Below, piece after piece: positions 48,700-62,735 of a DNA stretch of 64,000 nucleotides; position 1 is the first letter of the stretch; each line of letters opens with the position of its first letter. The translations under genes and the position numbers were made by a program. The notes under the pieces were generated by a model, which saw only the letters and a list, made by a program, of their open reading frames with translations, did not search any database and was not told the DNA's origin. This stretch comes from Calliopsis andreniformis (lineage: Eukaryota; Arthropoda; Insecta; Hymenoptera; Andrenidae). Where the stretch lies: assembly GCF_051401765.1 (NCBI RefSeq), contig NW_027480505.1, positions 1,488,001 to 1,552,000 on the forward strand. Reading direction: 5' to 3'.

Positions 48700-51600
48700 C
48701 GATCTGGTGGAGCAAGGCCCTAGACTGAAGCCTAGGTTGCCCGGAACGTAGAAATGACCATAACATTCACACTGGTTGCCATTAATCGTTTTCTACGATG
48801 GAAAAGCTGTTGTATTTATATCGTATTTTATGCTTCTGGCGTTGACTTCTTAGGCCCTAACTATTCGATCTGGTGGAGCAACGCCCTAGAGTGCAGCCTA
48901 GGTTCCTCGGAACGTAGAAATGGCCATTACCTTCACACTGTTTGCAATTATTCATTTTAAACGATGGCAAAGCTGTTGTACTTATATTGTATTTTATGCT
49001 TCGGGCGTTGACTTCTAAGGCCCTAACTATTCGATTTGGTGGAGCAACGCCCTACAGTGAAGCCTAGGTTGCCCGGAACGTATAAATGACCATTACTTTC
49101 ACACTGTGTGCAATTATTCATTTTATACGATGGAAAAGCTGTTGTATTTATATTGTATTTTATGCTCCTGGCGTTGACTTCTAAGTCCCTAGCTATTCGA
49201 TCTGGTGGAGCAACGCCCTAGTGTGAAACCTAGGTTACCCGGAACGTAGAAATGACCATAACTTTCACACTGGTTGCTATTATTCGTTTTATGCGATGGA
49301 AAAACTGTTCTATTTATTTTGTGTTTTATGCTTCGGGCGTTGACTTCGAAGGCCCTAACTGTTTGATCTGGTGGAGCAACGCCCTAGAGTGAAGCCGAGG
49401 TTGCCCGGTACGTGGAAATGATCATTACTTTCGCACTGGTTGCAATTAGTCATGCTATACGATGGAAAAACTGTTGCATTTTTATTGTGTTTTATGCTTC
49501 TGGCGTTGACTTCTATGGCCCTACCTATTCGATCTGGTGGAGCAACGCCCTAGAGTGCAGCCTAGGTAGCCCGGAACGTAGAAATGACCACAACTTTCAC
49601 ACTGATTGCTATTATTCGTTTTATACGATCGAAAAACTGTTATATTTATGTTGTATATTATGCTTCTGCGGCTGCCTTCTAAGGCACTACCTATTCGATC
49701 TTGTGGAGCATCACTGTACAGTGAAGCCTAGATTGCCCGGGACGTAGAAATGACCATAACTTTCACACTGGTAGCAATTACTCATTGTATACGATGGAAA
49801 AACTGTTGTACTTATATTGCATTTTATTCTTCTGGCGTTGAATTCTTAGTCCCTAGCTACTCGATCTGGTGGAGCAGCGCCCTAGAGTGAAGCCTAGATT
49901 AACCGGAACGTAGTAATGACCAGTACTATTACACTGTTTGCAGTTATTCCTGTTATACGAAGGAAAGCTGTTGCATCTTTATGGTATTTTATGCTTCTGG
50001 CGTTGATTTCTAAGGCTCTAACTGTTCGATCTGGTGGAGGAAGGCCCTAGACTGAAGCCTAGGTTGCCCGGAACGTAGAAATGACCATTACCTTCACACT
50101 GTTTGCAATTATTCATTTTATAAGATGGCAAAGCTGTAGTATTTATATTGTATTTTATGCTTCCGGCGTTAAGTCCTAAGGCCGTAGCTATCAGATGTGG
50201 AGCAGCAAGGCCCTAGAGTTACACGTAGGTTGCCAGGCACGTAGAAATGACCAATACTTTCACAATGTTCGCAATCATTCATTTTATACGATGGAAAAAC
50301 TGTTGTACTTATATTGTATTTTATGCTTCGGGCGTTGACTTCTAAGGCCCTAACTATTCGATTTGGTGGAGCAACGCCCTACAGTGAAGCCTAGGTTGCC
50401 CGGAACGTAGAAATGACCGTAACTTTCACACTGGTTGCTATTATTCGTTTTATGCGATGGAAAAACTGTTCTATTTATTTTGTGTTTTATGCTTCGGGCG
50501 TTGACTTCGAAGGCCCTAACTGTTTGATCTGGTGGAGCAACGCCCTAGAGTGAAGCCGAGGTTGCCCGGAACGTAGAAATGACCATCACTTTCACACGGG
50601 TTGCTATTATTCCTGTTATATGATGGAAAGACTGTTGTATTTTTATTGTATTTTATGCTTCAGGCGTTGACTTCTGAGGCCGTAGCTATTGGATGTGGTG
50701 GAAGAACGCCATAGAGTGGAGCCTAGGTTGCCCGGAACGTAGAAATGACCAGAACTTTCATACTGGTTGCAATTATTCGTTTTATATGATGGAAAAACTG
50801 TTGTATTTATATTGTATTTTACGCTGCTGGCGTTCTCTTCTTAGGCCCTAACTATTCGATCTGGTGGAACAACGCCCTGGGGTGAAGCCTAGGTTGCCCG
50901 AAACGTAGAAATGGCCATTACCTTCACACAGTTTGCAATTATTCATTTTAAACGATGGCAAAGCTGTTGTACTTATATTGTATTTTATGCTTCGGGCGTT
51001 GACTTCTAAGGCCCTAACTATTCGATGTGGTGGAGCAAGGCCCTAGACTGAAGCCTAGGTTGCCCGGAACGTAGAAATGACCATAACATTCACACTGGTT
51101 GCCATTAATCGTTTTCTACGATGGAAAAGCTGTTGTATTTATATCGTATTTTATGCTTCTGACGTTGACTTCTTAGGCCCTAACTATTCGATCTGGTGGA
51201 GCAACGCCCTAGAGTGCAGCCTAGGTTCCTCGGAACGTAGAAATGGCCATTACCTTCACACTGTTTGCAATTATTCATTTTAAACGATGGCAAAGCTGTT
51301 GTACTTATATTGTATTTTATGCTTCAGGCGTTGACTTCTAAGGCCCTAACTATTCGATTTGGTGGAGTAACGCCCTACAGTGAAGCCTAGGTTGCCCGGA
51401 ACGTATAAATGACCATTACTTTCACACTGTGTGCAATTATTCATTTTATACGATGGAAAAGCTGTTGTATTTATATTGTATTTTATGCTCCTGGCGTTGA
51501 CTTCTAAGTCCCTAGCTATTCGATCTGGTGGAGCAACGCCCTAGTGTGAAACCTAGGTTACCCGGAACGTAGAAATGACCATAACTTTCACACTGGTTGC

Positions 51601-54600
51601 TATTATTCGTTTTATGCGATGGAAAAACTGTTCTATTTATTTTGTGTTTTATGCTTCGGGCGTTGACTTCGAAGGCCCTAACTGTTTGATCTGGTGGAGC
51701 AACGCCCTAGAGTGAAGCCGAGGTTGCCCGGTACGTGGAAATGATCATTACTTTCGCACTGGTTGCAATTAGTCATGCTATACGATGGAAAAACTGTTGC
51801 ATTTTTATTGTGTTTTATGCTTCTGGCGTTGACTTCTATGGCCCTACCTATTCGATCTGGTGGAGCAACGCCCTAGAGTGCAGCCTAGGTAGCCCGGAAC
51901 GTAGAAATGACCACAACTTTCACACTGATTGCTATTATTCGTTTTATACGATCGAAAAACTGTTATATTTATGTTGTATATTATGCTTCTGCGGCTGCCT
52001 TCTAAGGCACTACCTATTCGATCTTGTGGAGCATCACTGTACAGTGAAGCCTAGATTGCCCGGGACGTAGAAATGACCATAACTTTCACACTGGTAGCAA
52101 TTACTCATTGTATACGATGGAAAAACTGTTGTACTTATATTGCATTTTATTCTTCTGGCGTTGAATTCTTAGTCCCTAGCTACTCGATCTGGTGGAGCAG
52201 CGCCCTAGAGTGAAGCCTAGATTAACCGGAACGTAGTAATGACCAGTACTATTACACTGTTTGCAGTTATTCCTGTTATACGAAGGAAAGCTGTTGCATC
52301 TTTATGGTATTTTATGCTTCTGGCGTTGATTTCTAAGGCTCTAACTGTTCGATCTGGTGGAGGAAGGCCCTAGACTGAAGCCTAGGTTGCCCGGAACGTA
52401 GAAATGACCATTACCTTCACACTGTTTGCAATTATTCATTTTATAAGATGGCAAAGCTGTAGTATTTATATTGTATTTTATGCTTCCGGCGTTAAGTCCT
52501 AAGGCCGTAGCTATCAGATGTGGAGCAGCAAGGCCCTAGAGTTACACGTAGGTTGCCAGGCACGTAGAAATGACCAATACTTTCACAATGTTCGCAATCA
52601 TTCATTTTATACGATGGAAAAACTGTTGTACTTATATTGTATTTTATGCTTCGGGCGTTGACTTCTAAGGCCCTAACTATTCGATTTGGTGGAGCAACGC
52701 CCTACAGTGAAGCCTAGGTTGCCCGGAACGTAGAAATGACCGTAACTTTCACACTGGTTGCTATTATTCGTTTTATGCGATGGAAAAACTGTTCTATTTA
52801 TTTTGTGTTTTATGCTTCGGGCGTTGACTTCGAAGGCCCTAACTGTTTGATCTGGTGGAGCAACGCCCTAGAGTGAAGCCGAGGTTGCCCGGAACGTAGA
52901 AATGACCATCACTTTCACACGGGTTGCTATTATTCCTGTTATATGATGGAAAGACTGTTGTATTTTTATTGTATTTTATGCTTCAGGCGTTGACTTCTGA
53001 GGCCGTAGCTATTGGATGTGGTGGAAGAACGCCATAGAGTGGAGCCTAGGTTGCCCGGAACGTAGAAATGACCAGAACTTTCATACTGGTTGCAATTATT
53101 CGTTTTATATGATGGAAAAACTGTTGTATTTATATTGTATTTTACGCTGCTGGCGTTCTCTTCTTAGGCCCTAACTATTCGATCTGGTGGAACAACGCCC
53201 TGGGGTGAAGCCTAGGTTGCCCGAAACGTAGAAATGGCCATTACCTTCACAGAGTTTGCAATTATTCATTTTAAACGATGGCAAAGCTGTTGTACTTATA
53301 TTGTATTTTATGCTTCGGGCGTTGACTTCTAAGGCCCTAACTATTCGATGTGGTGGAGCAAGGCCCTAGACTGAAGCCTAGGTTGCCCGGAACGTAGAAA
53401 TGACCATAACATTCACACTGGTTGCCATTAATCGTTTTCTACGATGGAAAAGCTGTTGTATTTATATCGTATTTTATGCTTCTGACGTTGACTTCTTAGG
53501 CCCTAACTATTCGATCTGGTGGAGCAACGCCCTAGAGTGCAGCCTAGGTTCCTCGGAACGTAGAAATGGCCATTACCTTCACACTGTTTGCAATTATTCA
53601 TTTTAAACGATGGCAAAGCTGTTGTACTTATATTGTATTTTATGCTTCAGGCGTTGACTTCTAAGGCCCTAACTATTCGATTTGGTGGAGTAACGCCCTA
53701 CAGTGAAGCCTAGGTTGCCCGGAACGTATAAATGACCATTACTTTCACACTGTGTGCAATTATTCATTTTATACGATGGAAAAGCTGTTGTATTTATATT
53801 GTATTTTATGCTCCTGGCGTTGACTTCTAAGTCCCTAGCTATTCGATCTGGTGGAGCAACGCCCTAGTGTGAAACCTAGGTTACCCGGAACGTAGAAATG
53901 ACCATAACTTTCACACTGGTTGCTATTATTCGTTTTATGCGATGGAAAAACTGTTCTATTTATTTTGTGTTTTATGCTTCGGGCGTTGACTTCGAAGGCC
54001 CTAACTGTTTGATCTGGTGGAGCAACGCCCTAGAGTGAAGCCGAGGTTGCCCGGAACGTAGAAATGATCATTACTTTCGCACTGGTTGCAATTAGTCATG
54101 CTATACGATGGAAAAACTGTTGCATTTTTATTGTGTTTTATGCTTCTGGCGTTGACTTCTATGGCCCTACCTATTCGATCTGGTGGAGCAACGCCCTAGA
54201 GTGCAGCCTAGGTAGCCCGGAACGTAGAAATGACCACAACTTTCACACTGATTGCTATTATTCGTTTTATACGATCGAAAAACTGTTATATTTATGTTGT
54301 ATATTATGCTTCTGCGGTTGCCTTCTAAGGCACTACCTATTCGATCTTGTGGAGCATCACTGTACAGTGAAGCCTAGATTGCCCGGGACGTAGAAATGAC
54401 CATAACTTTCACACTGGTAGCAATTACTCATTGTATACGATGGAAAAACTGTTGTACTTATATTGCATTTTATTCTTCTGGCGTTGAATTCTTAGTCCCT
54501 AGCTACTCGATCTGGTGGAGCAGCGCCCTAGAGTGAAGCCTAGATTAACCGGAACGTAGTAATGACCAGTACTATTACACTGTTTGCAGTTATTCCTGTT

Positions 54601-56275
54601 ATACGAAGGAAAGCTGTTGCATCTTTATGGTATTTTATGCTTCTGGCGTTGATTTCTAAGGCCCTAACTGTTCGATCTGGTGGAGGAAGGCCCTAGACTG
54701 AAGCCTAGGTTGCCCGGAACGTAGAAATGACCATTACCTTCACACTGTTTGCAATTATTCATTTTATAAGATGGCAAAGCTGTAGTATTTATATTGTATT
54801 TTATGCTTCCGGCGTTAAGTCCTAAGGCCGTAGCTATCAGATGTGGAGCAGCAAGGCCCTAGAGTTACACGTAGGTTGCCAGGCACGTAGAAATGACCAA
54901 TACTTTCACAATGTTCGCAATCATTCATTTTATACGATGGAAAAACTGTTGTACTTATATTGTATTTTATGCTTCGGGCGTTGACTTCTAAGGCCCTAAC
55001 TATTCGATTTGGTGGAGCAACGCCCTACAGTGAAGCCTAGGTTGCCCGGAACGTAGAAATGACCGTAACTTTCACACTGGTTGCTATTATTCGTTTTATG
55101 CGATGGAAAAACTGTTCTATTTATTTTGTGTTTTATGCTTCGGGCGCTGACTTCGAAGGCCCTAACTGTTTGATCTGGTGGAGCAACGCCCTAGAGTGAA
55201 GCCGAGGTTGCCCGGAACGTAGAAATGACCATCACTTTCACACGGGTTGCTATTATTCCTGTTATATGATGGAAAGACTGTTGTATTTTTATTGTATTTT
55301 ATGCTTCAGACGTTGACTTCTGAGGCCGTAGCTATTGGATGTGGTGGAAGAACGCCATAGAGTGGAGCCTAGGTTGCCCGGAACGTAGAAATGACCAGAA
55401 CTTTCATACTGGTTGCAATTATTCGTTTTATATGATGGAAAAACTGTTGTATTTATATTGTATTTTACGCTGCTGGCGTTCTCTTCTTAGGCCCTAACTA
55501 TTCGATCTGGTGGAACAACGCCCTGGGGTGAAGCCTAGGTTGCCCGAAACGTAGAAATGGCCATTACCTTCACACTGTTTGCAATTATTCATTTTAAACG
55601 ATGGCAAAGCTGTTGTACTTATTTTGTATTTTATGCTTCGGGCGTTGACTTCTAAGGCCCTAACTATTCGATGTGGTGGAGCAAGGCCCTAGACTGAAGC
55701 CTAGGTTGCCCGGAACGTAGAAATGACCATAACATTCACACTGGTTGCCATTAATCGTTTTCTACGATGGAAAAGCTGTTGTATTTATATCGTATTTTAT
55801 GCTTCTGGCGTTGACTTCTTAGGCCCTAACTATTCGATCTGGTGGAGCAACGCCCTAGAGTGCAGCCTAGGTTCCTGGGAACGTAGAAATGGCCATTACC
55901 TTCACACTGTTTGCAATTATTCATTTTAAACGATGGCAAAGCTGTTGTACTTATATTGTATTTTATGCTTCGGGCGTTGACTTCTAAGGCCCTAACTATT
56001 CGATTTGGTGGAGCAACGCCCTACAGTGAAGCCTAGGTTGCCCGGAACGTATAAATGACCATTACTTTCACACTGTGTGCAATTATTCATTTTATACGAT
56101 GGAAAAGCTGTTGTATTTATATTGTATTTTATGCTCCTGGCGTTGACTTCTAAGACCCTAGCTATTCGATCTGGTGGAGCAACGCCCTAGTGTGAAACCT
56201 AGGTTACCCGGAACGTAGAAATGACCATAACTTTCACACTGGTTGCTATTATTCGTTTTATGCGATGGAAAAACT
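48700..56275 (+). repeat. 14-monomer HOR, period 2,323 bp, about 3.3 copies
   Basis: The sequence matches itself at a shift of 2,323 bp (14 x 166 minus 1). Units can be drawn at 48,700-51,022, 51,023-53,345, 53,346-55,668 and a partial 55,669-56,275. The ATAACATTCACACTGGTTGCC monomer begins at 48,754, 51,077, 53,400 and 55,723, exactly 2,323 bp apart, and GATCATTACTTTCGCAC at 49,418, 51,741 and 54,064. Copies differ by only a few bases, for example TCTGACGTTGAC in units 2 and 3 against TCTGGCGTTGAC in units 1 and 4. The unit contains one 165-bp monomer (ACGAAGGAAAGCTG). This is the most regular and probably youngest array in the window. Confidence 0.94.
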
Positions 56276-58667
56276 GTTATATTTATGTTGTATATTATGC
56301 TTCTGCGGTTGCCTTCTAAGGCACTACCTATTCGATCTTGTGGAGCATCACTGTACAGTGAAGCCTAGATTGCCCGGGACGTAGAAATGACCATAACTTT
56401 CACACTGGTAGCAATTACTCATTGTATACGATGGAAAAACTGTTGTACTTATATTGCATTTTATTCTTCTGGCGTTGAATTCTTAGTCCCTAGCTACTCG
56501 ATCTGGTGGAGCAGCGCCCTAGAGTGAAGCCTAGATTAACCGGAACGTAGTAATGACCAGTACTATTACACTGTTTGCAGTTATTCCTGTTATACGAAGG
56601 AAAGCTGTTGCATCCTTATGGTATTTTATGCTTCTGGCGTTGATTTCTAAGGCCCTAACTGTTCGATCTGGTGGAGGAAGGCCCTAGACTGAAGCCTAGG
56701 TTGCCTGGAACGTAGAAATGACCATTACCTTCACACTGTTTGCAATTATTCATTTTATAAGATGGCAAAGCTGTAGTATTTATATTGTATTTTATGCTTC
56801 CGGCGTTAAGTCCTAAGGCCGTAGCTATCAGATGTGGAGCAGCAAGGCCCTAGAGTTACACGTAGGTTGCCAGGCACGTAGAAATGACCAATACTTTCAC
56901 AATGTTCGCAATCATTCATTTTATACGATGGAAAAACTGTTGTACTTATATTGTATTTTATGCTTCGGGCGTTGACTTCTAAGGCCCTAACTATTCGATT
57001 TGGTGGAGCAACGCCCTACAGTGAAGCCTAGGTTGCCCGGAACGTAGAAATGACCAGTACTTTCACACTGGTTACAGTTATTCGTTTTATACAATGGAAA
57101 AACTGTTCTATTTATTTTGCATTTTATGCTTCGGGCGTTGACTTCTAAGGCCCTAGCTATTCGATCTGATGGAGCAACGCCCTAGAGTGAAGTTTAGGTT
57201 GCCCGGAACGTAGAAATGACCGTAACTTTCACACTGGTTGCTATTATTCGTTTTATACGATGGAAAAGCTGTTACATTTATATTGCATTTTATGCTTCTG
57301 GCATTGAATTCTAAGTCCCTATCTATTCCATCTGGTGGAGCAACACCCTAGAGCGCTGCCTAGGTTGCCCGGAACGCAGAAATGGCCATTACTTTCACAA
57401 TGTCTGCAATTATTCATTTCATACGGTGGAAAAACTGTTGTACTTATATTGTATTTTATCCTTCTGGCGTTGAATTCTAAGGCCCTAGCTATTCCATCTG
57501 GTGGAGCAACACCCTAGCGAGAAGCCTAGGTTGCACGGAACGTAGAAATGACCAGTACTTTCACACTGGTTGGAGTTATCCGTTTTATACAATGGAAAAA
57601 CTGTTGAATTTATTTCGCATTTTATGCTTCGGGCGTTGACTTCTAAGGCCCTAGCTATTCCATCTGGTGGAGCAACGCCCTAGAGTGAAGCCTAGGTTGC
57701 CCGGAACGTAGAATCGGCCATCACTTTCAAACTGGTTGCAATTATTCCTGTTATATGGTCGAAACACTGTTGTACTTTTATCGCATTTTATGCTTCGGGC
57801 GTTGACTTCTGAGGCCGTAGCTATTCGATGTGGTGGATGAACGCCATAGAGTGAAGCCTAGGTTGCTCGGAACGAAGAAATGACCATAACTATCATACTG
57901 GTTGCAATCATTCGTTTTATATGATGGAAGAACTGTTGTATTTATATTGTATTTTATGCTGCTGGCGTTCACTTCTTCGGCCCTAACTATTCAGTCTGGT
58001 GGAACAACGCCTTGGGGTGAAGCCTAGGTTGCCCGGAACGTAGAAATGACCATAACTTTCACACTGGTTGCTATTATTCGCTTTATACGATGGAAAAACT
58101 GTTCTATTTATTTTGTATTTTATGCTTCAGGCGTTGACTTCTAAGGCCCTAACTGTTTGATCTGGTGGAGCAACGCCCTAGAGTGAAGCCGAGGTTGCCC
58201 GGAACGTAGAAATGACCATCACTTTCACACGGGTTGCAATTATTCCTGTTATAGGATGGAAAGACTGTTGTATTTTTATTGTATTTTATGCTTCAGGCGT
58301 TGACTTCTGAGGCCGTAGCTATTCGATGTGGTGGAAGAACGCCATAGAGTGAAGCCTAGGTTGCCCGGAACGTAGAAATAACCATAACATTCACACTGGT
58401 TGCCATTAATCGTTTTCTACGATGGAAAAGCTGTTGTATTTATATCGTATTTTATGCTTCTGGCGCTGACTTCTTAGGCCCTAACTATTCGATCTGGTGG
58501 AGCAACGCCCTAGAGTGAAGCCTAGGTTGCCCGGAACGTAGAAATGACCATAACTTTCACACTGGTTGCTATTATTCGTTTTATACGATGGAAAAGCTGT
58601 TATATTTATATTGCATTTTATGCTTCCGGCATTGAATTCTAAGTACCTATCTATTCCATCTGGTGGA
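56276..58667 (+). repeat. Duplicated block C, copy 2
   Basis: A join within GAAAAACTGTT near 56,265-56,277 skips two monomers of the 2,323-bp unit (offset to 54,280 becomes 1,991 bp). From about 57,050 the series is plainly block C, copying 46,763 onward (offset 10,287). It carries the same GATCTGATGGAGCAACG, GAGCGCTGCCTAGG and ATATGGTCGAAACACTG marks. Its end overlaps the first unit of the 1,825-bp HOR. Confidence 0.86.
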
Positions 58668-61600
58668 GCAACACCCTAGAGTGCAGCCTAGGTTGCCCGG
58701 AACGTAGAAATGACCATTACTTTCACAATGTCTGCAATTATTCGTTTCATACGATGGAAAAACTGTTGTACTTATATTGTATTTTATCCTTCTGGCGTTG
58801 AATTCTAAGTCCCTAGCTATTCGATCTGGTGGAGCAACGCCCTAGTGTGAAACCTAGGTTACCTGGAACGTAGAAATGACCAGTACTTTCAGACTGGTTG
58901 CTGTTATTCGTTTCATACGATGGAAAAGCTGTTATATTTATTTTGCATTTTATGCTTCGGGCGTTGACTTCTAAGGCCCTAGCTATTCCATCTGGTGGAG
59001 CAACACCCTAGAGTGCAGCCTAGGTTGCCCGGAACGTAGAAATGACCATTACCTTCACACTGTTTGCAATTATTCATTTTATACGATGGAAAAGCTGTTG
59101 TATTTATATTGTATTTTATGCTCCTGGCGTTGTCTTCTAAAGCCGTAGCTATTAGCTGTGGTGGAGCAACGCCCTAGAGTGACACCTAGGTTGACCGGAA
59201 CGTAGAAATGACCATTACTTTCACAATGTCTGCAATTATTCATTTTATACGATGGAAAAACTTTTGTTCTTATATTGTATTTTATCCTTCTGTCGTTGAA
59301 GTCGAAGTCCCTAGCTATTCGATCTGGTGGAGCAACGCCCTAGTGTGAAACCTAGGATACCCGGAACGTAGAAATGACCAGTACTTTCAGACTGGTTGCA
59401 GTTATTCGTTTTATACAATGGAAAAACTGTCCTATTTATTTTGCATTTTATGCTTCGGGCGTTGACTTCTAAGGCCCTAGCTATTCCATCTGGTGGAGCA
59501 ACACCCTAGCGAGAAGCCTAGGTAGCACGGAACGTAGAAATGACCATTACTTCCACACGGTTTGCAAATATACATTACATACGCTGGAAAAGCTGTTATA
59601 CTTATATTGTAATTTATGCTTCTGGCGTTGACTTCTTAGGCCCTAACTATTTGATCTGGTGGAGTAACGCCCTAGAGTGAAGCCTAGGTTGCCCGCAACG
59701 TAGAACATCCATTACCTTCACACTGGTTGCAATTATTCCTGTTATACGATGGAAAAACTGTTGCACATTTATTGTATTTTATGCTTCTGGCGTTGACTTC
59801 ATAGGCCCAAACTATTCGATCTGGTGGAGCAACGTCCTAGAGTGAAGCCTAGGTTGACCGGAACGTAGAAATGACCATAACTTTCACACTGGTTACCATT
59901 ATTCGTTTTATATGGTGGAAAAGCTGTTGTATTTATATCGTATTTTATGCTTCTGGCGTTGACCTCTTAGGCCCTAACTATTCGACCTGGTGGAGCAACG
60001 CCCTAGAGTGAAGCCTAGGTTGCTCGGAACGTAGAAATGACCATTACCTTCACAATGTTCGCAATCATTCATTTTATACGATGGAAAAACTGTTGTACTT
60101 ATATTGTATTTTATGCTTCGGGCGTTGACTTCTAAGGCCCTAACTATTCGATTTGGTGGAGCAACGCCCTACAGTGAAGCCTGGGTTGCCCGGAACGTAG
60201 AAAAGACCAGTACTTTCACACTGGTTACAGTTATCCGTTTTATACAATGGAAAAACTGTTCTATTTATTTTGCATATTATGCTTCGGGCGTTGACTTCTA
60301 AGGCCCTAACTATTCGAACAGGTGGAGCAACGCCCTAGAGTGACGCCTAGGTTGCCCGGAACGTGGAAATGACCATAACTTTCACACTGGTTGCTATTAT
60401 TCGTTTTATACGATGGAAAAGCTGTTATATTTATATTTCATTTTATGCTTCCGGCATTGAATTCTAAGTCCCTATCTATTCCATCTGGTGGAGCAACACC
60501 CTAGAGTGCAGCCTAGATTGCCCGGAAGGTAGAAATGACCATTACTTTCACAATGTCTGCAATTATTCATTTCATACGATGGAAAAACTGTTGTACTTAT
60601 ATTGTATTTTATCCTTCTGGCGTTGAATTCTAAGTCCCTAGCTATTCGATCTGGTGGAGCAACGCCCTAGTGTGAAACCTAGGTTACCCGGAACGTAGAA
60701 ATGACCAGTACTTTCAGACTGGTTGCTGTTATTCGTTTCATACGATGGAAAAGCTGTTATATTTATTTTGCATTTTATGCTTAGGGCGTTGACTTCTAAG
60801 GCCCTAGCTATTCCATCTGGTGGAGCAACACCCTAGAGTGCAGCCTAGGTTGCCCGGAACGTAGAAATGACCATTACTCTCACACTGTTTGCAATTATTC
60901 ATTTTATACGATGGAAAAGCTGTTGTATTTATATTGTATTTTATGCTCCTGGCGTTGTCTTCTAAAGCCGTAGCTATTAGCTGTGGTGGAGCAACGCCCT
61001 AGAGTGACACCTAGGTTGACCGGAACGTAGAAATGACCATTACTTTCACAATGTCTGCAATTATTCATTTTACACGATGGAAAAACTTTTGTTCTTATAT
61101 TGTATTTTATCCTTCTGTCGTTGAAGTCGAAGTCCCTAGCTATTCGATCTGGTGGAGCAACGCCCTAGTGTGAAACCTAGGATACCCGGAACGTAGAAAT
61201 GACCAGTACTTTCAGACTGGTTGCAGTTATTCGTTTTATACAATGGAAAAACTGTCCTATTTATTTTGCATTTTATGCTTCGGGCGTTGACTTCTAAGGC
61301 CCTAGCTATTCCATCTGGTGGAGCAACACCCTAGCGAGAAGCCTAGGTTGCACGGAACGTAGAAATGACCATTACTTCCACACTGTTTGCAAATATACAT
61401 TACATACGCTGGAAAAGCTGTTATACTTATATTGTAATTTATGCTTCTGGCGTTGACTTCTTAGGCCCTAACTATTTGATCTGGTGGAGCAACGCCCTAG
61501 AGTGAAGCCTAGGTTGCCCGCAACGTAGAACATCCATTACCTTCACACTGGTTGCAATTATTCCTGTTATACGATGGAAAAACTGTTGCACATTTATTGT

Positions 61601-62735
61601 ATTTTATGCTTCTGGCGTTGACTTCATAGGCCCAAACTATTCGATCTGGTGGAGCAACGTCCTAGAGTGAAGCCTAGGTTGACCGGAACGTAGAAATGAC
61701 CATAACTTTCACACTGGTTACCATTATTCGTTTTATATGGTGGAAAAGCTGTTGTATTTATATCGTATTTTATGCTTCTGGCGTTGACCTCTTAGGCCCT
61801 AACTATTCGACCTGGTGGAGCAACGCCCTAAAGTGAAGCCTAGGTTGCTCGGAACGTAGAAATGACCATTACCTTCACAATGTTCGCAATCATTCATTTT
61901 ATACGATGGAAAAACTGTTGTACTTATATTGTATTTTATGCTTCGGGCGTTGACTTCTAAGGCCCTAACTATTCGATTTGGTGGAGCAACGCCCTACAGT
62001 GAAGCCTAGGTTGCCCGGAACGTAGAAATGACCAGTACTTTCACACTGGTTACAGTTATCCGTTTTATACAATGGAAAAACTGTTCTATTTATTTTGCAT
62101 ATTATGCTTCGGGCGTTGACTTCTAAGGCCCTAACTATTCGAACAGGTGGAGCAACGCCCTAGAGTGACGCCTAGGTTGCCCGGAACGTGGAAATGACCA
62201 TAACTTTCACACTGGTTGCTATTATTCGTTTTATACGATGGAAAAGCTGTTATATTTATATTTCATTTTATGCTTCCGGCATTGAATTCTAAGTCCCTAT
62301 CTATTCCATCTGGTGGAGCAGCACCCTAGAGTGCAGCCTAGGTTGCCCGGAACGTAGAAATGACCATTACTTTCACAATGTCTGCAATTATTCATTTCAT
62401 ACGATGGAAAAACTGTTGTACTTATATTGTATTTTATCCTTCTGGCGTTGAATTCTAAGTCCCTAGCTATTCGATCTGGTGGAGCAACGCCCTAGTGTGA
62501 AACCTAGGTAACCCGGAACGTAGAAATGACCAGTACTTTCAGACTGGTTGCTGTTATTCGTTTCATACGATGGAAAAGCTGTTATATTTATTTTGCATTT
62601 TATGCTTCGGGCGTTGACTTCTAAGGCCCTAGCTATTCCATCTGGTGGAGCAACACCCTAGAGTGCAGCCTAGGTTGCCCGGAACGTAGAAATGACCATT
62701 ACTTTCACACTATTTGCAATTATTCATTTTATACG
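58480..62735 (+). repeat. Second 11-monomer HOR, period 1,825 bp, about 2.3 copies
   Basis: Self-match at a shift of 1,825 bp (11 x 166 minus 1) gives units at about 58,480-60,304, 60,305-62,129 and a partial 62,130-62,735. TATCTATTCCATCTGGTGG recurs at the same relative place in each, and TACATTACATACGCTGG occurs at 59,571 and 61,396. Other unit marks are GCTGTGGTGGAGC, TCTGTCGTTGAAGTCGAAG and the one-base-short GTAGAACATCCATTACC. The monomer series differs from that of the 1,826-bp HOR near 11-16 kb, so the two 11-monomer arrays arose separately. Confidence 0.91.
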
